Positions 8,738-18,160 of a DNA stretch of 64,000 bases are shown here, one piece after another. Position numbers and translations under genes: made by a program. The stretch's first letter is position 1, and every line of letters begins with the position of its first letter. The stretch is taken from the NCBI GenBank assembly GCA_025999435.1, contig BNXH01000003.1, positions 6,640-70,639 of the forward strand, read 5' to 3'. This stretch comes from Bacteroidia bacterium (GTDB lineage Bacteria; Bacteroidota; Bacteroidia; Bacteroidales; Dysgonomonadaceae). Below the pieces are notes generated by a model. That model was not told the DNA's origin, did no database searches, and saw nothing but the letters and a program-made list of their open reading frames with translations.

Positions 8738-9502
8738 TTAATATATAGTTTTATTTACTAATTCGTCAAATAGTTTGGCAACCTTATTCGTAACAACTTC
8801 AGCAAATACCTTCCCTTTCTCCGCAGACGATTTCCTTGGATCCCCTACCCCTGTATCGGCGGTTGTTTTTGTCCAGTTGCGTGGTATCCAGCCTACTTTG
8901 TTGTTTAAAGAATCAATATTGAACGGCCGGCCGGCACCATCTCCGGCAACTTCCAAATTCACCAGATCAGGATGGTAATGCATCATAACGGATGTTTCCA
9001 TTTCGCCGGCATGATCATCTTTATTTTCAAAATAATTGTTCTGAGGCTCTACAGCAAACCAGTCACAGCTTACAATCAACATTTGAGGATAATCTACACA
9101 CAGATCACGAATCATTGGCTTAAAGCTGTTTCCTCCATGCCCGTTCATTATCACCACGATATGGATTCCCTGATAGTTAAGCGATTCAACAATATCGCTA
9201 AGGATATACTTTTGAGTTTCGTAGCGGGTATGGAGGCAGAATGGTAACTCCCGCTGTCCGGGATTCTGTGCACCTAACGGAATAGGCGGCAATACCATCC
9301 CTTTTACCCCGTACTTCGACCAGGCTTTTTCTACCGCACCTACTGCAATATCGTGAGCCAGATAACAATCGGTAAGATAAGGTAAATGATAATTATGAGG
9401 TTCGGTTGCACCCCATGGTAACACAGCATAAGAATATGGTAAACCTTTCAGATTCCCATATGTTTCTTTTTGCAGATCAATATGTTTATTTTCTTCTGCC
9501 AT
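8738..9502 (-). CDS. Creatininase-family amidohydrolase
   Basis: A 254-residue cytoplasmic protein (no signal) of the creatininase/MftE fold. Visible metal-site motifs: LPWGATEPHNYHLPYLTD (Glu, His and Asp; about 29-46), IMNGHGGNSFKP (about 118) and DDHAGEMETSVM (Glu, about 163-174). The family cleaves cyclic or linear amide bonds in small molecules; no member activity can be assigned here. Its position between the SIS protein and GH9 suggests it acts on a small product of the imported glycan, perhaps an N-acyl sugar or sugar-peptide. It lies 11 bases downstream of the SIS gene and 6 bases before GH9, so it is in the same transcription unit. Confidence 0.85.
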   Translation of the reverse strand: MAEENKHIDLQKETYGNLKGLPYSYAVLPWGATEPHNYHLPYLTDCYLAHDIAVGAVEKAWSKYGVKGMVLPPIPLGAQNPGQRELPFCLHTRYETQKYILSDIVESLNYQGIHIVVIMNGHGGNSFKPMIRDLCVDYPQMLIVSCDWFAVEPQNNYFENKDDHAGEMETSVMMHYHPDLVNLEVAGDGAGRPFNIDSLNNKVGWIPRNWTKTTADTGVGDPRKSSAEKGKVFAEVVTNKVAKLFDELVNKTIY

Positions 9503-9513
9503 GTTTATGACGG

Positions 9514-10275
9514 TTATATACTTGATACTCTCTTCTTATATTCAGCCAGACAGGCATCTAACCGTTCGTGAGCAGTTGTATCTCCCGGAACGTTATGCGA
9601 AGGATGTATATAGAGTTTAACTCCCCTGTCGGCTAATATTTCAGCCACAGTAGTTATTGTCATCCATACCATTGTTACAAAAGCCAATGTAGATACAGGG
9701 CCGACTTTATCCTGGTGATTCTTTAAAGGAACAGATGCATCCACTACCGGTACACAAGAATCAACCACTATGTCTGCTATTTCAAATATAGTTTTCCCGC
9801 TCGGATGGCGTGTTACTTTTCCTTTTGCTTCAGCAGCCGAACCGAATACAATAACTTTCATTCCAAGTTCTTTAGCACATAAAGCTACATCAATATTTAC
9901 ATTATTAATGCCTGTATGCGAGAAAATCCAAATACAATCCTGCTTATCAAAGTTGTATGCTTTCATTATAGCATTACCGTAACCTTCGGCACGTTCAAGA
10001 AATAAGAATTGATGAATTCCCATTTGTCCTGTTATCCCTGTAAAGAATGTCATCGGTAATTCTACCATAGGATGGAATCCAACGAATCCTCCGATACGAG
10101 GATACATTTCCTCAACAGGGATTGTAGCATGACCGCAACCGAATGTATGTACCCAATGGTTCGATTCAATGCTATCGGCCATTACCAAAGCAGCTTTTTT
10201 AATATTTTCCAATTGAGTTTCTTCAATTTTTTGCATAATGCCACGCGCATTTGCCAACCATTCTAATGCTAACAT
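9514..10275 (-). CDS. SIS-domain phosphosugar-binding protein (COG4821/UPF0309 type)
   Basis: A 253-residue cytoplasmic protein. It has a SIS fold: TFGCGHATIPVEEMYPR (about 44-60) takes the place of the usual GxGxS phosphosugar loop, and FSHTGINNVNIDVAL plus VIFGSAAEAKG mark the second half. The N-terminal helices (LANARGIMQKIEETQLENIKKA) are typical of the family. SIS proteins isomerise, deaminate or eliminate on phosphosugars such as GlcN-6-P, or regulate in response to them; the exact reaction of this branch is unknown to me. Encoded between the permease (9-base gap) and the creatininase-like gene (11 bases), it would follow the ROK kinase in a catabolic route. Confidence 0.83.
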   Translation of the reverse strand: MLALEWLANARGIMQKIEETQLENIKKAALVMADSIESNHWVHTFGCGHATIPVEEMYPRIGGFVGFHPMVELPMTFFTGITGQMGIHQFLFLERAEGYGNAIMKAYNFDKQDCIWIFSHTGINNVNIDVALCAKELGMKVIVFGSAAEAKGKVTRHPSGKTIFEIADIVVDSCVPVVDASVPLKNHQDKVGPVSTLAFVTMVWMTITTVAEILADRGVKLYIHPSHNVPGDTTAHERLDACLAEYKKRVSSI

Positions 10276-10283
10276 AATTTCTT

Positions 10284-11453
10284 TTAATTTTTATTATTAA
10301 TAATTTTTGGATTTGTAAATACGATAATAAACTGTATTGCTAACAATATAGCAAGGAATACAGGAAATGAATTTATATCGAACGTTCTGGATATATATCC
10401 CATAGCATAATTCAGAATAGAGTTTCCTCCTAATGCTATAAAAAGAGCTATACCGATTGCAGTACCTGACGTTTCTTTGTATGCAGAGCCTATAAGTCCG
10501 ATTGCGACAGGAAAGCCTGCTGATAAACCAAAGCCAATTAAGAATAAGCCTAATGTTACCACCGGAAATGTTGTTGACCAGTTTAATAAAGCTATTCCTA
10601 CCAAAGATATTGTCATTGCTCCAGAAAGGACATGAATTTGCTTTACTTTCTTAAAAACATAGCTTAAAAATAAACGGGCCAATGTCATCCCTAACACAAA
10701 AAATGTCAGAGTTAATACAATATCTCCTTCTTCGATGGATGTTGTAGCTTTTAAATAACTTGTTGTCCAATTATTAAACAGGCCTTCCATTCCACTTTGG
10801 AAAAACAGGAAAAAACTAAGGATCAACAGTACAGGCTGCTTTAATAAAGAGGCAGCTTGTTTTACCGGAAAACCTTGTTTAAATTTCGGTTCAGGAAATC
10901 TGACCGCTACAAAATACGCTACACATAAGAGCATGAAAATCCCTGTCCACTGAAGGATTATTTCGTAAGAATAATCTTTCGAAAGTACACCAAGCAGAAA
11001 AGGGATAATCAAAGCTCCCACCCCATACGAAACCCCTAATATACTGAGTCTGGAGCTACGATTATGATCATCTGAAACATCTGAGGCAAGGGCATTTGTT
11101 GATCCGTTGAGCATGCCTCCACCCAGTCCGATAAAGAAAATGCAACCCCGCAATATTGACAGATCGTCAGAGAGAGATAATCCTTCTATGCCTAATATAG
11201 TTATGAAAGTACTGACAATAAGCAATATTTTATATCCGAACCGGTCTACTACCGGGCCAAAGATAAGTGATCCGAGTAATACACCAACCGGAAGAAATGT
11301 CACTAGAGATGAAGCACCTACAGTATCGAGGCTATATTTTTCAGTCAGAGAAGGTAGTACCGACCCCATTACAATAAAAGCTATTCCAAAAAATGCCATC
11401 CCTATACAGGATGCGATGTAGACAAGGTTTTTATTATACATATACTTACTCAT
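10284..11453 (-). CDS. MFS sugar permease
   Basis: A 389-residue polytopic protein with about 12 predicted membrane segments, MFS_1 type: loop 2-3 motif GPVVDRFGYK (about 65-74) and the conserved repeat half beginning after FPEPKFKQGF (about 190). Closest in feel to sugar permeases of the FucP/GlcP kind; no substrate signature can be read. The start overlaps the end of the ROK kinase by 4 bases (11450-11453), indicating translational coupling. It likely carries the mono- or disaccharide released by GH9/deacetylase across the inner membrane for the kinase and SIS protein. Confidence 0.85.
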   Translation of the reverse strand: MSKYMYNKNLVYIASCIGMAFFGIAFIVMGSVLPSLTEKYSLDTVGASSLVTFLPVGVLLGSLIFGPVVDRFGYKILLIVSTFITILGIEGLSLSDDLSILRGCIFFIGLGGGMLNGSTNALASDVSDDHNRSSRLSILGVSYGVGALIIPFLLGVLSKDYSYEIILQWTGIFMLLCVAYFVAVRFPEPKFKQGFPVKQAASLLKQPVLLILSFFLFFQSGMEGLFNNWTTSYLKATTSIEEGDIVLTLTFFVLGMTLARLFLSYVFKKVKQIHVLSGAMTISLVGIALLNWSTTFPVVTLGLFLIGFGLSAGFPVAIGLIGSAYKETSGTAIGIALFIALGGNSILNYAMGYISRTFDINSFPVFLAILLAIQFIIVFTNPKIINNKN

Positions 11454-12403
11454 TTAAGTGAAAGAATAGCCAGATAACCCGCGCCATAAAGTCCTGCGTC
11501 ACCAGATAAATGAGACTGTTCAAAACGGACCTGACCAATACTTATCGGCTGAGCCCATTTACATGCCTCCTCATATATATTGTCTATAAACTGTGATGCA
11601 GGGCCAAAAACACCCCCACCCCATATAATTTTTTCAGGGTTTAGCAAACTCACCAAGTTTGCTGCTGCCATTCCCCACATTCTTATTGCTTTGCCAAGAA
11701 CAAATTTAGCTAATGGGTCTTTTTGTCCATATGCGGCAAATATATCTTGTGCTATAATTGTTTCAATATCTTTGTTATAAAGTATACTCTCTTTGAAAAG
11801 AGTATCTCCTTTTATTATTTTTTTGGCCTGCCATGCAATACCATTTCCCGATGCTTGACTTTCAAAACAGCCACACATCTCGTACTCATCCAGATATGGA
11901 GTTTCCAGTGCCAGCCAACCGGCAGCACCAACTATATCGCCGTGTCCATGAAGAATTTTCCCATCAACTAAAATACCTATTCCAATACCTGTTCCCACAG
12001 CTATAAAAAGAGCATTACTACATCCTACAGCAGCGCCTTTCCAGGTCTCACCCAGTATATAGCAAGTCCTATCACTAGCTATATCGACTTTAATAGATGG
12101 ATTATTTATATGATTCCTTATTTCTTCTTGTAACGGATAGTCATCCCATCCTTTGATATTCGGAGCCCATATTTTACCCGTTTTACTATTGGCAATGCCG
12201 GGCACACAGATCCCCACAGATTGTATATCTGTTATACTATGAAGAGCTACAAGGTTATCGATTGTGCTCTTTACCAAGATACCTACTTCGCTTCCCTGTT
12301 TATGTTCAAGCAAAGACGATACTTTGTGAAGCATGTTTCCATTATTGTCAAAAACTGCTCCTGTGATTTTTGTTCCCCCTAAATCGATTCCTATGACTGC
12401 CAT
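11450..12403 (-). CDS. ROK-family sugar kinase
   Basis: A 317-residue cytoplasmic kinase with the ROK pattern: GIDLGGTKITGAVFD at the N-terminus (ATP site), VAVGTGIGIGILVDG-type phosphate loop (seen as FIAVGTGIGIG), GHGDIVGAAGWLALE, and the zinc-like cluster around YEMCGCFESQASG. Then GGGVFGPA near the C-terminus. The HTH domain of ROK repressors is absent, so this is an enzyme. It probably phosphorylates glucose, glucosamine or GlcNAc from PUL 1; the exact sugar is not determinable. First gene after the susD terminator, so its expression may depend on read-through. Confidence 0.88.
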   Translation of the reverse strand: MAVIGIDLGGTKITGAVFDNNGNMLHKVSSLLEHKQGSEVGILVKSTIDNLVALHSITDIQSVGICVPGIANSKTGKIWAPNIKGWDDYPLQEEIRNHINNPSIKVDIASDRTCYILGETWKGAAVGCSNALFIAVGTGIGIGILVDGKILHGHGDIVGAAGWLALETPYLDEYEMCGCFESQASGNGIAWQAKKIIKGDTLFKESILYNKDIETIIAQDIFAAYGQKDPLAKFVLGKAIRMWGMAAANLVSLLNPEKIIWGGGVFGPASQFIDNIYEEACKWAQPISIGQVRFEQSHLSGDAGLYGAGYLAILSLK

Positions 12404-12463
12404 CAGGGTCTCCTGTTTAGATTAAGATAATGAAATCCTAAGTATCATTTGGTTTAGTAAAAT

Positions 12464-12501
12464 AAAAGGAGGCATGCCGAGATACCGGGCTACCTCCTTT
12501 T
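12464..12501 (-). terminator. Intrinsic terminator after susD of PUL 1
   Basis: On the minus strand AAAAGGAGG (12501-12493) pairs with CCTCCTTTT (12472-12464), with further GCC/GGC pairing inside, followed by a T-rich TTTTATTTTA run. It sits 22 bases after the SusD stop and before the ROK kinase, so it probably makes SusC/SusD more abundant than the downstream enzymes. Confidence 0.8.
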
Positions 12502-12522
12502 GTCGATTACATGAATAATATT

Positions 12523-14397
12523 TTACCAGCCCGTAGTCTGGCTCAATGTATATCCCCAGTTAGCATACAAATTGATCTGATTCTGTCCAACCGGAGAACA
12601 ATAAGACTTATTGGAAAATACCTCCCTGTCTGCAACATTATCAGGCAAATAATATCCCACCATTGCAGCAGCATTCGTTCCGTCAAATGTAACCACAGTT
12701 CCGTCTTCTTTCATTATATGGGTTATACCTTTTTTGAGTGGATCAACAGCGGACGGCAATTCTACAGGCAAGTTTACCCAAATACCTTTCAAAATATCCG
12801 GATGCGTAGCGCCTTGCATATAGTCAAGCTTTTTCCAGCGTTTGATATCCAACAGACGAGCCGGTTCCATATACAGTTCTATACGGCGTTCACGGCGGAT
12901 TTCCCAGATTAATTGCGGCACATCGGCATCGCGTGCAGGGTCGTTTGGCAATGTTGCCAGAGTCATATACGGAAGTTTAACCACTCCTTTTCCTATAGCT
13001 ACGTCATCCAAAGGACGATCACGCAAAACGTTTATTGATTTATTAATATCATCCTGTGTAACAGCAGAACCACCTAATGTAGCTAATTCGGCTTTCGCTT
13101 CTATCCAGTTTAAAAGAACTTCTCCATAACGTATAACCGGAGCATCGTTTGTATTCGTATTGCTCGTATATTTCGGTATTGCGGAAACTTGGTCTGCAGG
13201 TATCGTAGGCCCAACTCTGTCCACAAATTTTGTAGTGAAAAGCAAACTCGCGGCTTTGTCAAAAAGATGATCCATAAAATAAGCTTCGAAGCGAGGGTCT
13301 CGTGTTTGTTTTAGATTGGCAAGGTCAAATTTGTTGGCATTCGCTACCGATGAATTTTGCCATACATTACCATCACTACAAAGAAAAGCTTTCACCAGAT
13401 TGAGGTTAGCAGAAGGATCCTGACTTTCATATTGAACATTGTACGAAGCCACGCAGTGCGTTGTACTTTGTGAGGCATCATAAATACGATACATGATACA
13501 TTCTTTATTACCCACCAGGCTTTCGGAACCAAAAAGATCGCGTACAGGCTTATCTATTGCGTACTGACCAGTCATTAATATATTGGCAGCATCAACAGCA
13601 AACTGAAGATATTTCTGCGCCCGCGCGTTATCTCCATTATGATATTTTTGCCAGGTACCCTCAAACAACATCCATCTGGAAATGAAAGCGGCTGCAATAT
13701 TCCTGTTCAATACATTTGTCCCATCATTGGCACGCATATTATCCAAAACATATTTAAAGTCATCGTATACAGCATCCATCACCTCTCCACGGGGCATACG
13801 GTCTTTATACATAATATCGACATCGGCAGTCGAAAAATTCTTTTCGAAATATGGAACATCTCCGAACGCGCTCACCAAACGGCAATAATCGAGCGCTTTG
13901 AAAAAACGTCCTACAGCTATCCAGTGATTAGACTGTTCCGGAGTAAGAACAGTTTGCATGCGATTTTCGATACGATCAATCATCAGATTGGCTTTACGTA
14001 TCCATCCGAAATACCATGTAGGGCCACAATAGTTAGTTTGCCATGCCGGAGCGGTCAACACACCGTTCGTATTAAGAGTATTATTGCCACTACCTCTATC
14101 GGTAGGCACATTGGTTTCAAATGCCGTCTGCGTACCTCTTTGAACAACATCATCGCTGAACATATAACCCTTAAAGAGCGAATAATCCAATGTCCAAGAG
14201 GAATTATATCCTACAAAAAACTGCGGATAAAACTCGGTGACAAATAAACGAACATTATTTTCCGATTTCCAGTAATTTTCATCATCGAATCTATTCAATT
14301 CCGGACGATCCAAATAATCGGAACAACCTTGAAACAAAAGGATAAACAATAAGCCGAAGCAAACAATCGTCTTCCTTATTATATTGATTTTTTTCAT
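12523..14397 (-). CDS. SusD/RagB-family outer-membrane glycan-binding lipoprotein (PUL 1)
   Basis: A 624-residue lipoprotein; signal MKKINIIRKTIVCFGLLFILLF with lipobox LFQGCSDY, so Cys 26 would be lipidated. The SusD pattern is seen in RPELNRFDDENYWKSENN near the N-terminus, the TPR-like helices and the C-terminal region IWEIRRERRIELYMEPARLLDIKRWKKL. It sits as the lid on the SusC channel and binds glycan at the cell surface. It starts 12 bases after susC. The sequence is far from SusD 2 and 3 of this window, so ligand differs. Confidence 0.93.
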   Translation of the reverse strand: MKKINIIRKTIVCFGLLFILLFQGCSDYLDRPELNRFDDENYWKSENNVRLFVTEFYPQFFVGYNSSWTLDYSLFKGYMFSDDVVQRGTQTAFETNVPTDRGSGNNTLNTNGVLTAPAWQTNYCGPTWYFGWIRKANLMIDRIENRMQTVLTPEQSNHWIAVGRFFKALDYCRLVSAFGDVPYFEKNFSTADVDIMYKDRMPRGEVMDAVYDDFKYVLDNMRANDGTNVLNRNIAAAFISRWMLFEGTWQKYHNGDNARAQKYLQFAVDAANILMTGQYAIDKPVRDLFGSESLVGNKECIMYRIYDASQSTTHCVASYNVQYESQDPSANLNLVKAFLCSDGNVWQNSSVANANKFDLANLKQTRDPRFEAYFMDHLFDKAASLLFTTKFVDRVGPTIPADQVSAIPKYTSNTNTNDAPVIRYGEVLLNWIEAKAELATLGGSAVTQDDINKSINVLRDRPLDDVAIGKGVVKLPYMTLATLPNDPARDADVPQLIWEIRRERRIELYMEPARLLDIKRWKKLDYMQGATHPDILKGIWVNLPVELPSAVDPLKKGITHIMKEDGTVVTFDGTNAAAMVGYYLPDNVADREVFSNKSYCSPVGQNQINLYANWGYTLSQTTGW

Positions 14398-14409
14398 AAG
14401 TTTAAATTT

Positions 14410-17400
14410 CTAAAAAGTTAATTGAACACCAAATGAAACGTTCTTAAACATAGGCGCTCCAACACCTGTACGGCCTGAATTATAGTTTGAAGTATCCCAC
14501 ATAGAATATCCACTCACTGCTTCCGGATCAATAGGAAGTCCTCTCAGGTTATCCCATGTTATAATATTTTCTAAAGACATATATACGCGCGCTCTTGTCA
14601 GATAAGCCTTTTTGATAAGAGTAGCCGGCAAGCTATAGCCCAATGTCACATTCTTCAGCCTCAGATAAGCCATATTCAGCAAATAACGGTCCGACACCTG
14701 CGTATTACCAGTTACAGTACTACCTCCGGCAACAGCTCCGATATTATATGGACGCGGATAGAACGCGTCCGTGCGATCCTCTCTCCAGAAATCTTTGGCA
14801 AATGCTTCTGCCATAGCACCATCGGAAACATTATATCCGGGAATAGCCAAGGCTCCGTCACCCCAAATAGAACGTTTACCTACGCCCTGAAAAAATACTT
14901 GCAAATCAAAGCCTTTATAATCGGCGCCCAAACGAAATCCGTAATTATAGCGAGGGGTAGAATTACCTATTATATCCAAGTCGCCCCTGTTATCATCCGT
15001 ATCGCCACCATTATCAATCCTGTCATTACCATCCAAATTTTTGTATTTTACATCACCGGGACCAAAACGAAAGAGCCCATTGCCCTGCGGTTTTACTTGA
15101 TACACAGGATTATCACCTTTCAACTTATTCATTGTAACTCCATCAACAGTAATTGTTTCGATGTTTCCATTGGAGTTATATACAAAGTCATCTTCCTGAT
15201 ACAAACGATCTACCCTATATCCGTAAATATCACCGTAGCGTCTTCCTTTCCACCAGAATGTAGAAGCTGTACCTTTAATCGCCCCCTCAGTATAATCAGT
15301 AACATATGTACTGGCATCCGACAGGGTGAACATACCATTTATGCTTAATCCGTTGGCAAACCGGTGTGTATAATTTAGCGCCAGTTCCCAACCTTTTGTC
15401 TGCAATTCACCATAGTTTCCTACCGGAGCAGGAGCGCCGAAAGCATACGGCAAAGTAAGACCTGGTATGATCATATTGCTCGTAGCTCGGTTATACCAAT
15501 CAAACGTAGCACTAAACTCATCAAAAAGAACAAGATCCACACCTAAGTTCAAGGTCTTGATATCTTGCCATGTAATATTTCTATCCACAGGAGGAGGTGT
15601 TCCGTAAAAAGAATTTCGAATACCGCTTGATCCAATCCATGATGAATTAGTAACTTTGGTCAAACCTGAAACATAAAGTCCATTTGATACAGTCTGGTCA
15701 CCAATTATCCCATAAGAACCCCTGAACTTTAAAGAACTTAACACAGGTTTTGTCCATTTCATAAACGATTCTTCGCTCGCTCGCCAACCAGCCGAGAAAG
15801 AAGGGAACCAACGCCATTTCAGTTCCTTCGGAAACTTGGAGGCTCCGTCGTAACGTAAATTAGCTTCTACTAAATATTTTTGTTGGAACGCATAATTCAA
15901 ACGACCGAAGAAACCAATCTGCGAATCCCAAAGCGTTTGACCACCGGTAGTCTGTGTACCTGATGTCAAACCGAATTGAGGATTTGAAGGATCCGCCAAT
16001 GCTGTTACCTGCCCCCATACGGATTTTTCTTTTGATTTCACAGCATTCAATCCTGTCATAAACGTAAATGCATGAATATCGATCAGGTTCAATCTGTAAG
16101 TAGTGTAGGCATTAAACGTATGCTGTTGTTGGTCTTCAAAGTCCCTGCGGATATGATCCGGATTAGCTCCTACTCCCGTATAGTTCTGGAAAGGAAATTG
16201 GTAAGCGGGCATTGCGCCGGTTGCTCCCGATGAAACAACCTCACCATTCTGATCGACATAAATACGGTTTCCGTTTTCATCCATCCTGGCTTGGGCTCCA
16301 GACCAAGTGTTTGCCGCAGTATAAGACATTCCCGGCCTTTCATGAACAAATTCCCTGTGAGCAAATGTATAATCGAATTGCAAATCCCAGTCTTTCGTGA
16401 AATTCAGGGTTGCACCCAGGTTCACATTCAGATAATTTGTTTGTCTGCTAGCAGTATTAGCCTGTGCTGCTTCCGATGCAGGGCTACGGAGTATATTCCC
16501 GTTTTCGTCATAACCAAATGGTTGCAACGGCCCCCAACGGAAAATATACAACCAAGGGTCGGCTGTGGTGGAATTGCTCATATACGGATAGTATTTAGTA
16601 CCCTGAGAGAACAAAAATCCGCTTCTCAACGTAATATACTTATTGATTTCCGTACTTATTTTTCCCGAAGCATTATAGCGCTGGTATTTATCTACTTTGG
16701 CTGTCTTCAACAAACCTGCCTGGTCAAAAAATCCCAATCCTATATTATAACTCGTTCTTCCTGATTTCCCGTTTACCGACAAATTATGTGTTTGGGTAGG
16801 CGTCCATTCCTGAACCATATAATCATACGCGTTGTACAAGCGTATGCCCATGTTCGTCGTTCCGTCCACATACCAGTCGCGTCCGTATACTACAGGATCG
16901 TTAGTACCCATACTTCCGTATTTTGCAACCCAGTCCAACGTCCTTGCATAACTTGCCTTGTCAAATGCGATGAAAGCGCCCAGTCTGCTTCCATTAACCC
17001 GTTCCATTGCCGCCAAAGTATATTCCAACCCGTTCACGGTCGCCATATTGATGTCTTTGGCTACCTTAGCCCAGGCAAAATTATTTGTATACGATACAGT
17101 TACTTTTTCCGTATTAGCGCCTTTCTTGGTGGTAATCAGAATTACACCGAAGGCCGCTTTTGATCCATAAATAGAAGATGCTGCCGCATCTTTCAATACG
17201 GAAATTTGTTCTATGTCGTTCGGATTAATCAATGTCAGACTTGGTACTTCTACATTGTCAACCAGAATCAGCGGACTGGAACCACCATTGATAGATCCTA
17301 TTTGTCCACGAATTTTGAATACAGGGTCGGAACCAACTTCACCGCTCGGTATAACGATAGACAATCCCGGTATGGATCCTTGCAGGTCACGGCCTACATC

Positions 17401-17886
17401 GGAAACCGGACGGCTTTCCAAAGTCTTCTCAATATCCACCGAAGCCACAGCTCCTGTAAGGTTTGCTTTCTTTTGAGTACCATATCCTACAACCACTACT
17501 TCCTCCATCGTTTGGGCAGTCTCTACTAAAGTTATATTAATAGTAGTCTGATTTCCGACTACCTTCGATTGCGACGTAAATCCGAGATATGAGAATACCA
17601 AGGTAGCGCCGGATGTCGTGGCTATAGAGTAATTACCATCGATATCTGTCAAAACCCCTTGAGTGGTTCCTTTAACGGCAACGCTTACCCCAACCAAGGG
17701 CTCGCCGCTAGAATCTATAACTTTTCCTTTAACTGTAATTCTTGTTTGTTGCTGTTCCAACAGTCCGTCAGAATGTACTTTGGCATCCGCTGCATAGCTA
17801 TTTATAAAGATGCATATAAGCCCAATGACCAACAAACAAAGAACTTTTTTCAGCATTGAACTTTTACTTTCTTTTAAGTTGTCCAT
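14410..17886 (-). CDS. SusC/RagA TonB-dependent outer-membrane transporter (PUL 1)
   Basis: A 1158-residue TonB-dependent importer. Order: signal region with LLVIGLICIFINSYAADA, a carboxypeptidase-regulatory-like domain (about 45-130; ITVKGKVIDSSGEPLVGVSV), TonB box region EEVVVVGYGTQKK, plug with LKDAAASSIYGSKAAFGV, then a 22-strand barrel ending FKNVSFGVQLTF. The first 130 residues are strikingly similar to SusC 2 at 23435-26698 while the plug and barrel differ. Imports the glycan captured by the following SusD. Start chosen at the first ATG; Met 11 is an alternative. Confidence 0.95.
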   Translation of the reverse strand: MDNLKESKSSMLKKVLCLLVIGLICIFINSYAADAKVHSDGLLEQQQTRITVKGKVIDSSGEPLVGVSVAVKGTTQGVLTDIDGNYSIATTSGATLVFSYLGFTSQSKVVGNQTTINITLVETAQTMEEVVVVGYGTQKKANLTGAVASVDIEKTLESRPVSDVGRDLQGSIPGLSIVIPSGEVGSDPVFKIRGQIGSINGGSSPLILVDNVEVPSLTLINPNDIEQISVLKDAAASSIYGSKAAFGVILITTKKGANTEKVTVSYTNNFAWAKVAKDINMATVNGLEYTLAAMERVNGSRLGAFIAFDKASYARTLDWVAKYGSMGTNDPVVYGRDWYVDGTTNMGIRLYNAYDYMVQEWTPTQTHNLSVNGKSGRTSYNIGLGFFDQAGLLKTAKVDKYQRYNASGKISTEINKYITLRSGFLFSQGTKYYPYMSNSTTADPWLYIFRWGPLQPFGYDENGNILRSPASEAAQANTASRQTNYLNVNLGATLNFTKDWDLQFDYTFAHREFVHERPGMSYTAANTWSGAQARMDENGNRIYVDQNGEVVSSGATGAMPAYQFPFQNYTGVGANPDHIRRDFEDQQQHTFNAYTTYRLNLIDIHAFTFMTGLNAVKSKEKSVWGQVTALADPSNPQFGLTSGTQTTGGQTLWDSQIGFFGRLNYAFQQKYLVEANLRYDGASKFPKELKWRWFPSFSAGWRASEESFMKWTKPVLSSLKFRGSYGIIGDQTVSNGLYVSGLTKVTNSSWIGSSGIRNSFYGTPPPVDRNITWQDIKTLNLGVDLVLFDEFSATFDWYNRATSNMIIPGLTLPYAFGAPAPVGNYGELQTKGWELALNYTHRFANGLSINGMFTLSDASTYVTDYTEGAIKGTASTFWWKGRRYGDIYGYRVDRLYQEDDFVYNSNGNIETITVDGVTMNKLKGDNPVYQVKPQGNGLFRFGPGDVKYKNLDGNDRIDNGGDTDDNRGDLDIIGNSTPRYNYGFRLGADYKGFDLQVFFQGVGKRSIWGDGALAIPGYNVSDGAMAEAFAKDFWREDRTDAFYPRPYNIGAVAGGSTVTGNTQVSDRYLLNMAYLRLKNVTLGYSLPATLIKKAYLTRARVYMSLENIITWDNLRGLPIDPEAVSGYSMWDTSNYNSGRTGVGAPMFKNVSFGVQLTF

Positions 17887-18160
17887 AATAGTTTGTTATT
17901 AATTAAATATTACAGTCTATATATTGAGATCGTAATTTTACGGGGCATAGTATTATTAACTTGATCTACATACAAAGACCTAATAAAACACATTAAAAAT
18001 AAAAAATAAGATGTTAGATAATTTGATGTTAAAATATTTCCATAAGCTATTGTTTTGTATGTATATTCATTATTTTCGATATTTTAGTTCGATATTTTTA
18101 GACTTTAAATTGAACAGCACAATGCTTTAAAACATTGACTTTTATCATTCCAAAAACCTA
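17887..18160. other. Intergenic region upstream of susC 1
   Basis: A 274-base AT-rich gap holding the susC 1 leader and the 3' flank of the GHL10 gene. No exact TAnnTTTG box or strong hairpin was found. A TTTG-type sequence on the minus strand near 17975-17985 (TCTTTG) is only a partial match. Confidence 0.4.

Noticed and set aside
16291-16764. 157-codon plus-strand frame within susC 1
   Set aside because: Shadow of the SusC barrel; no domain or start context.
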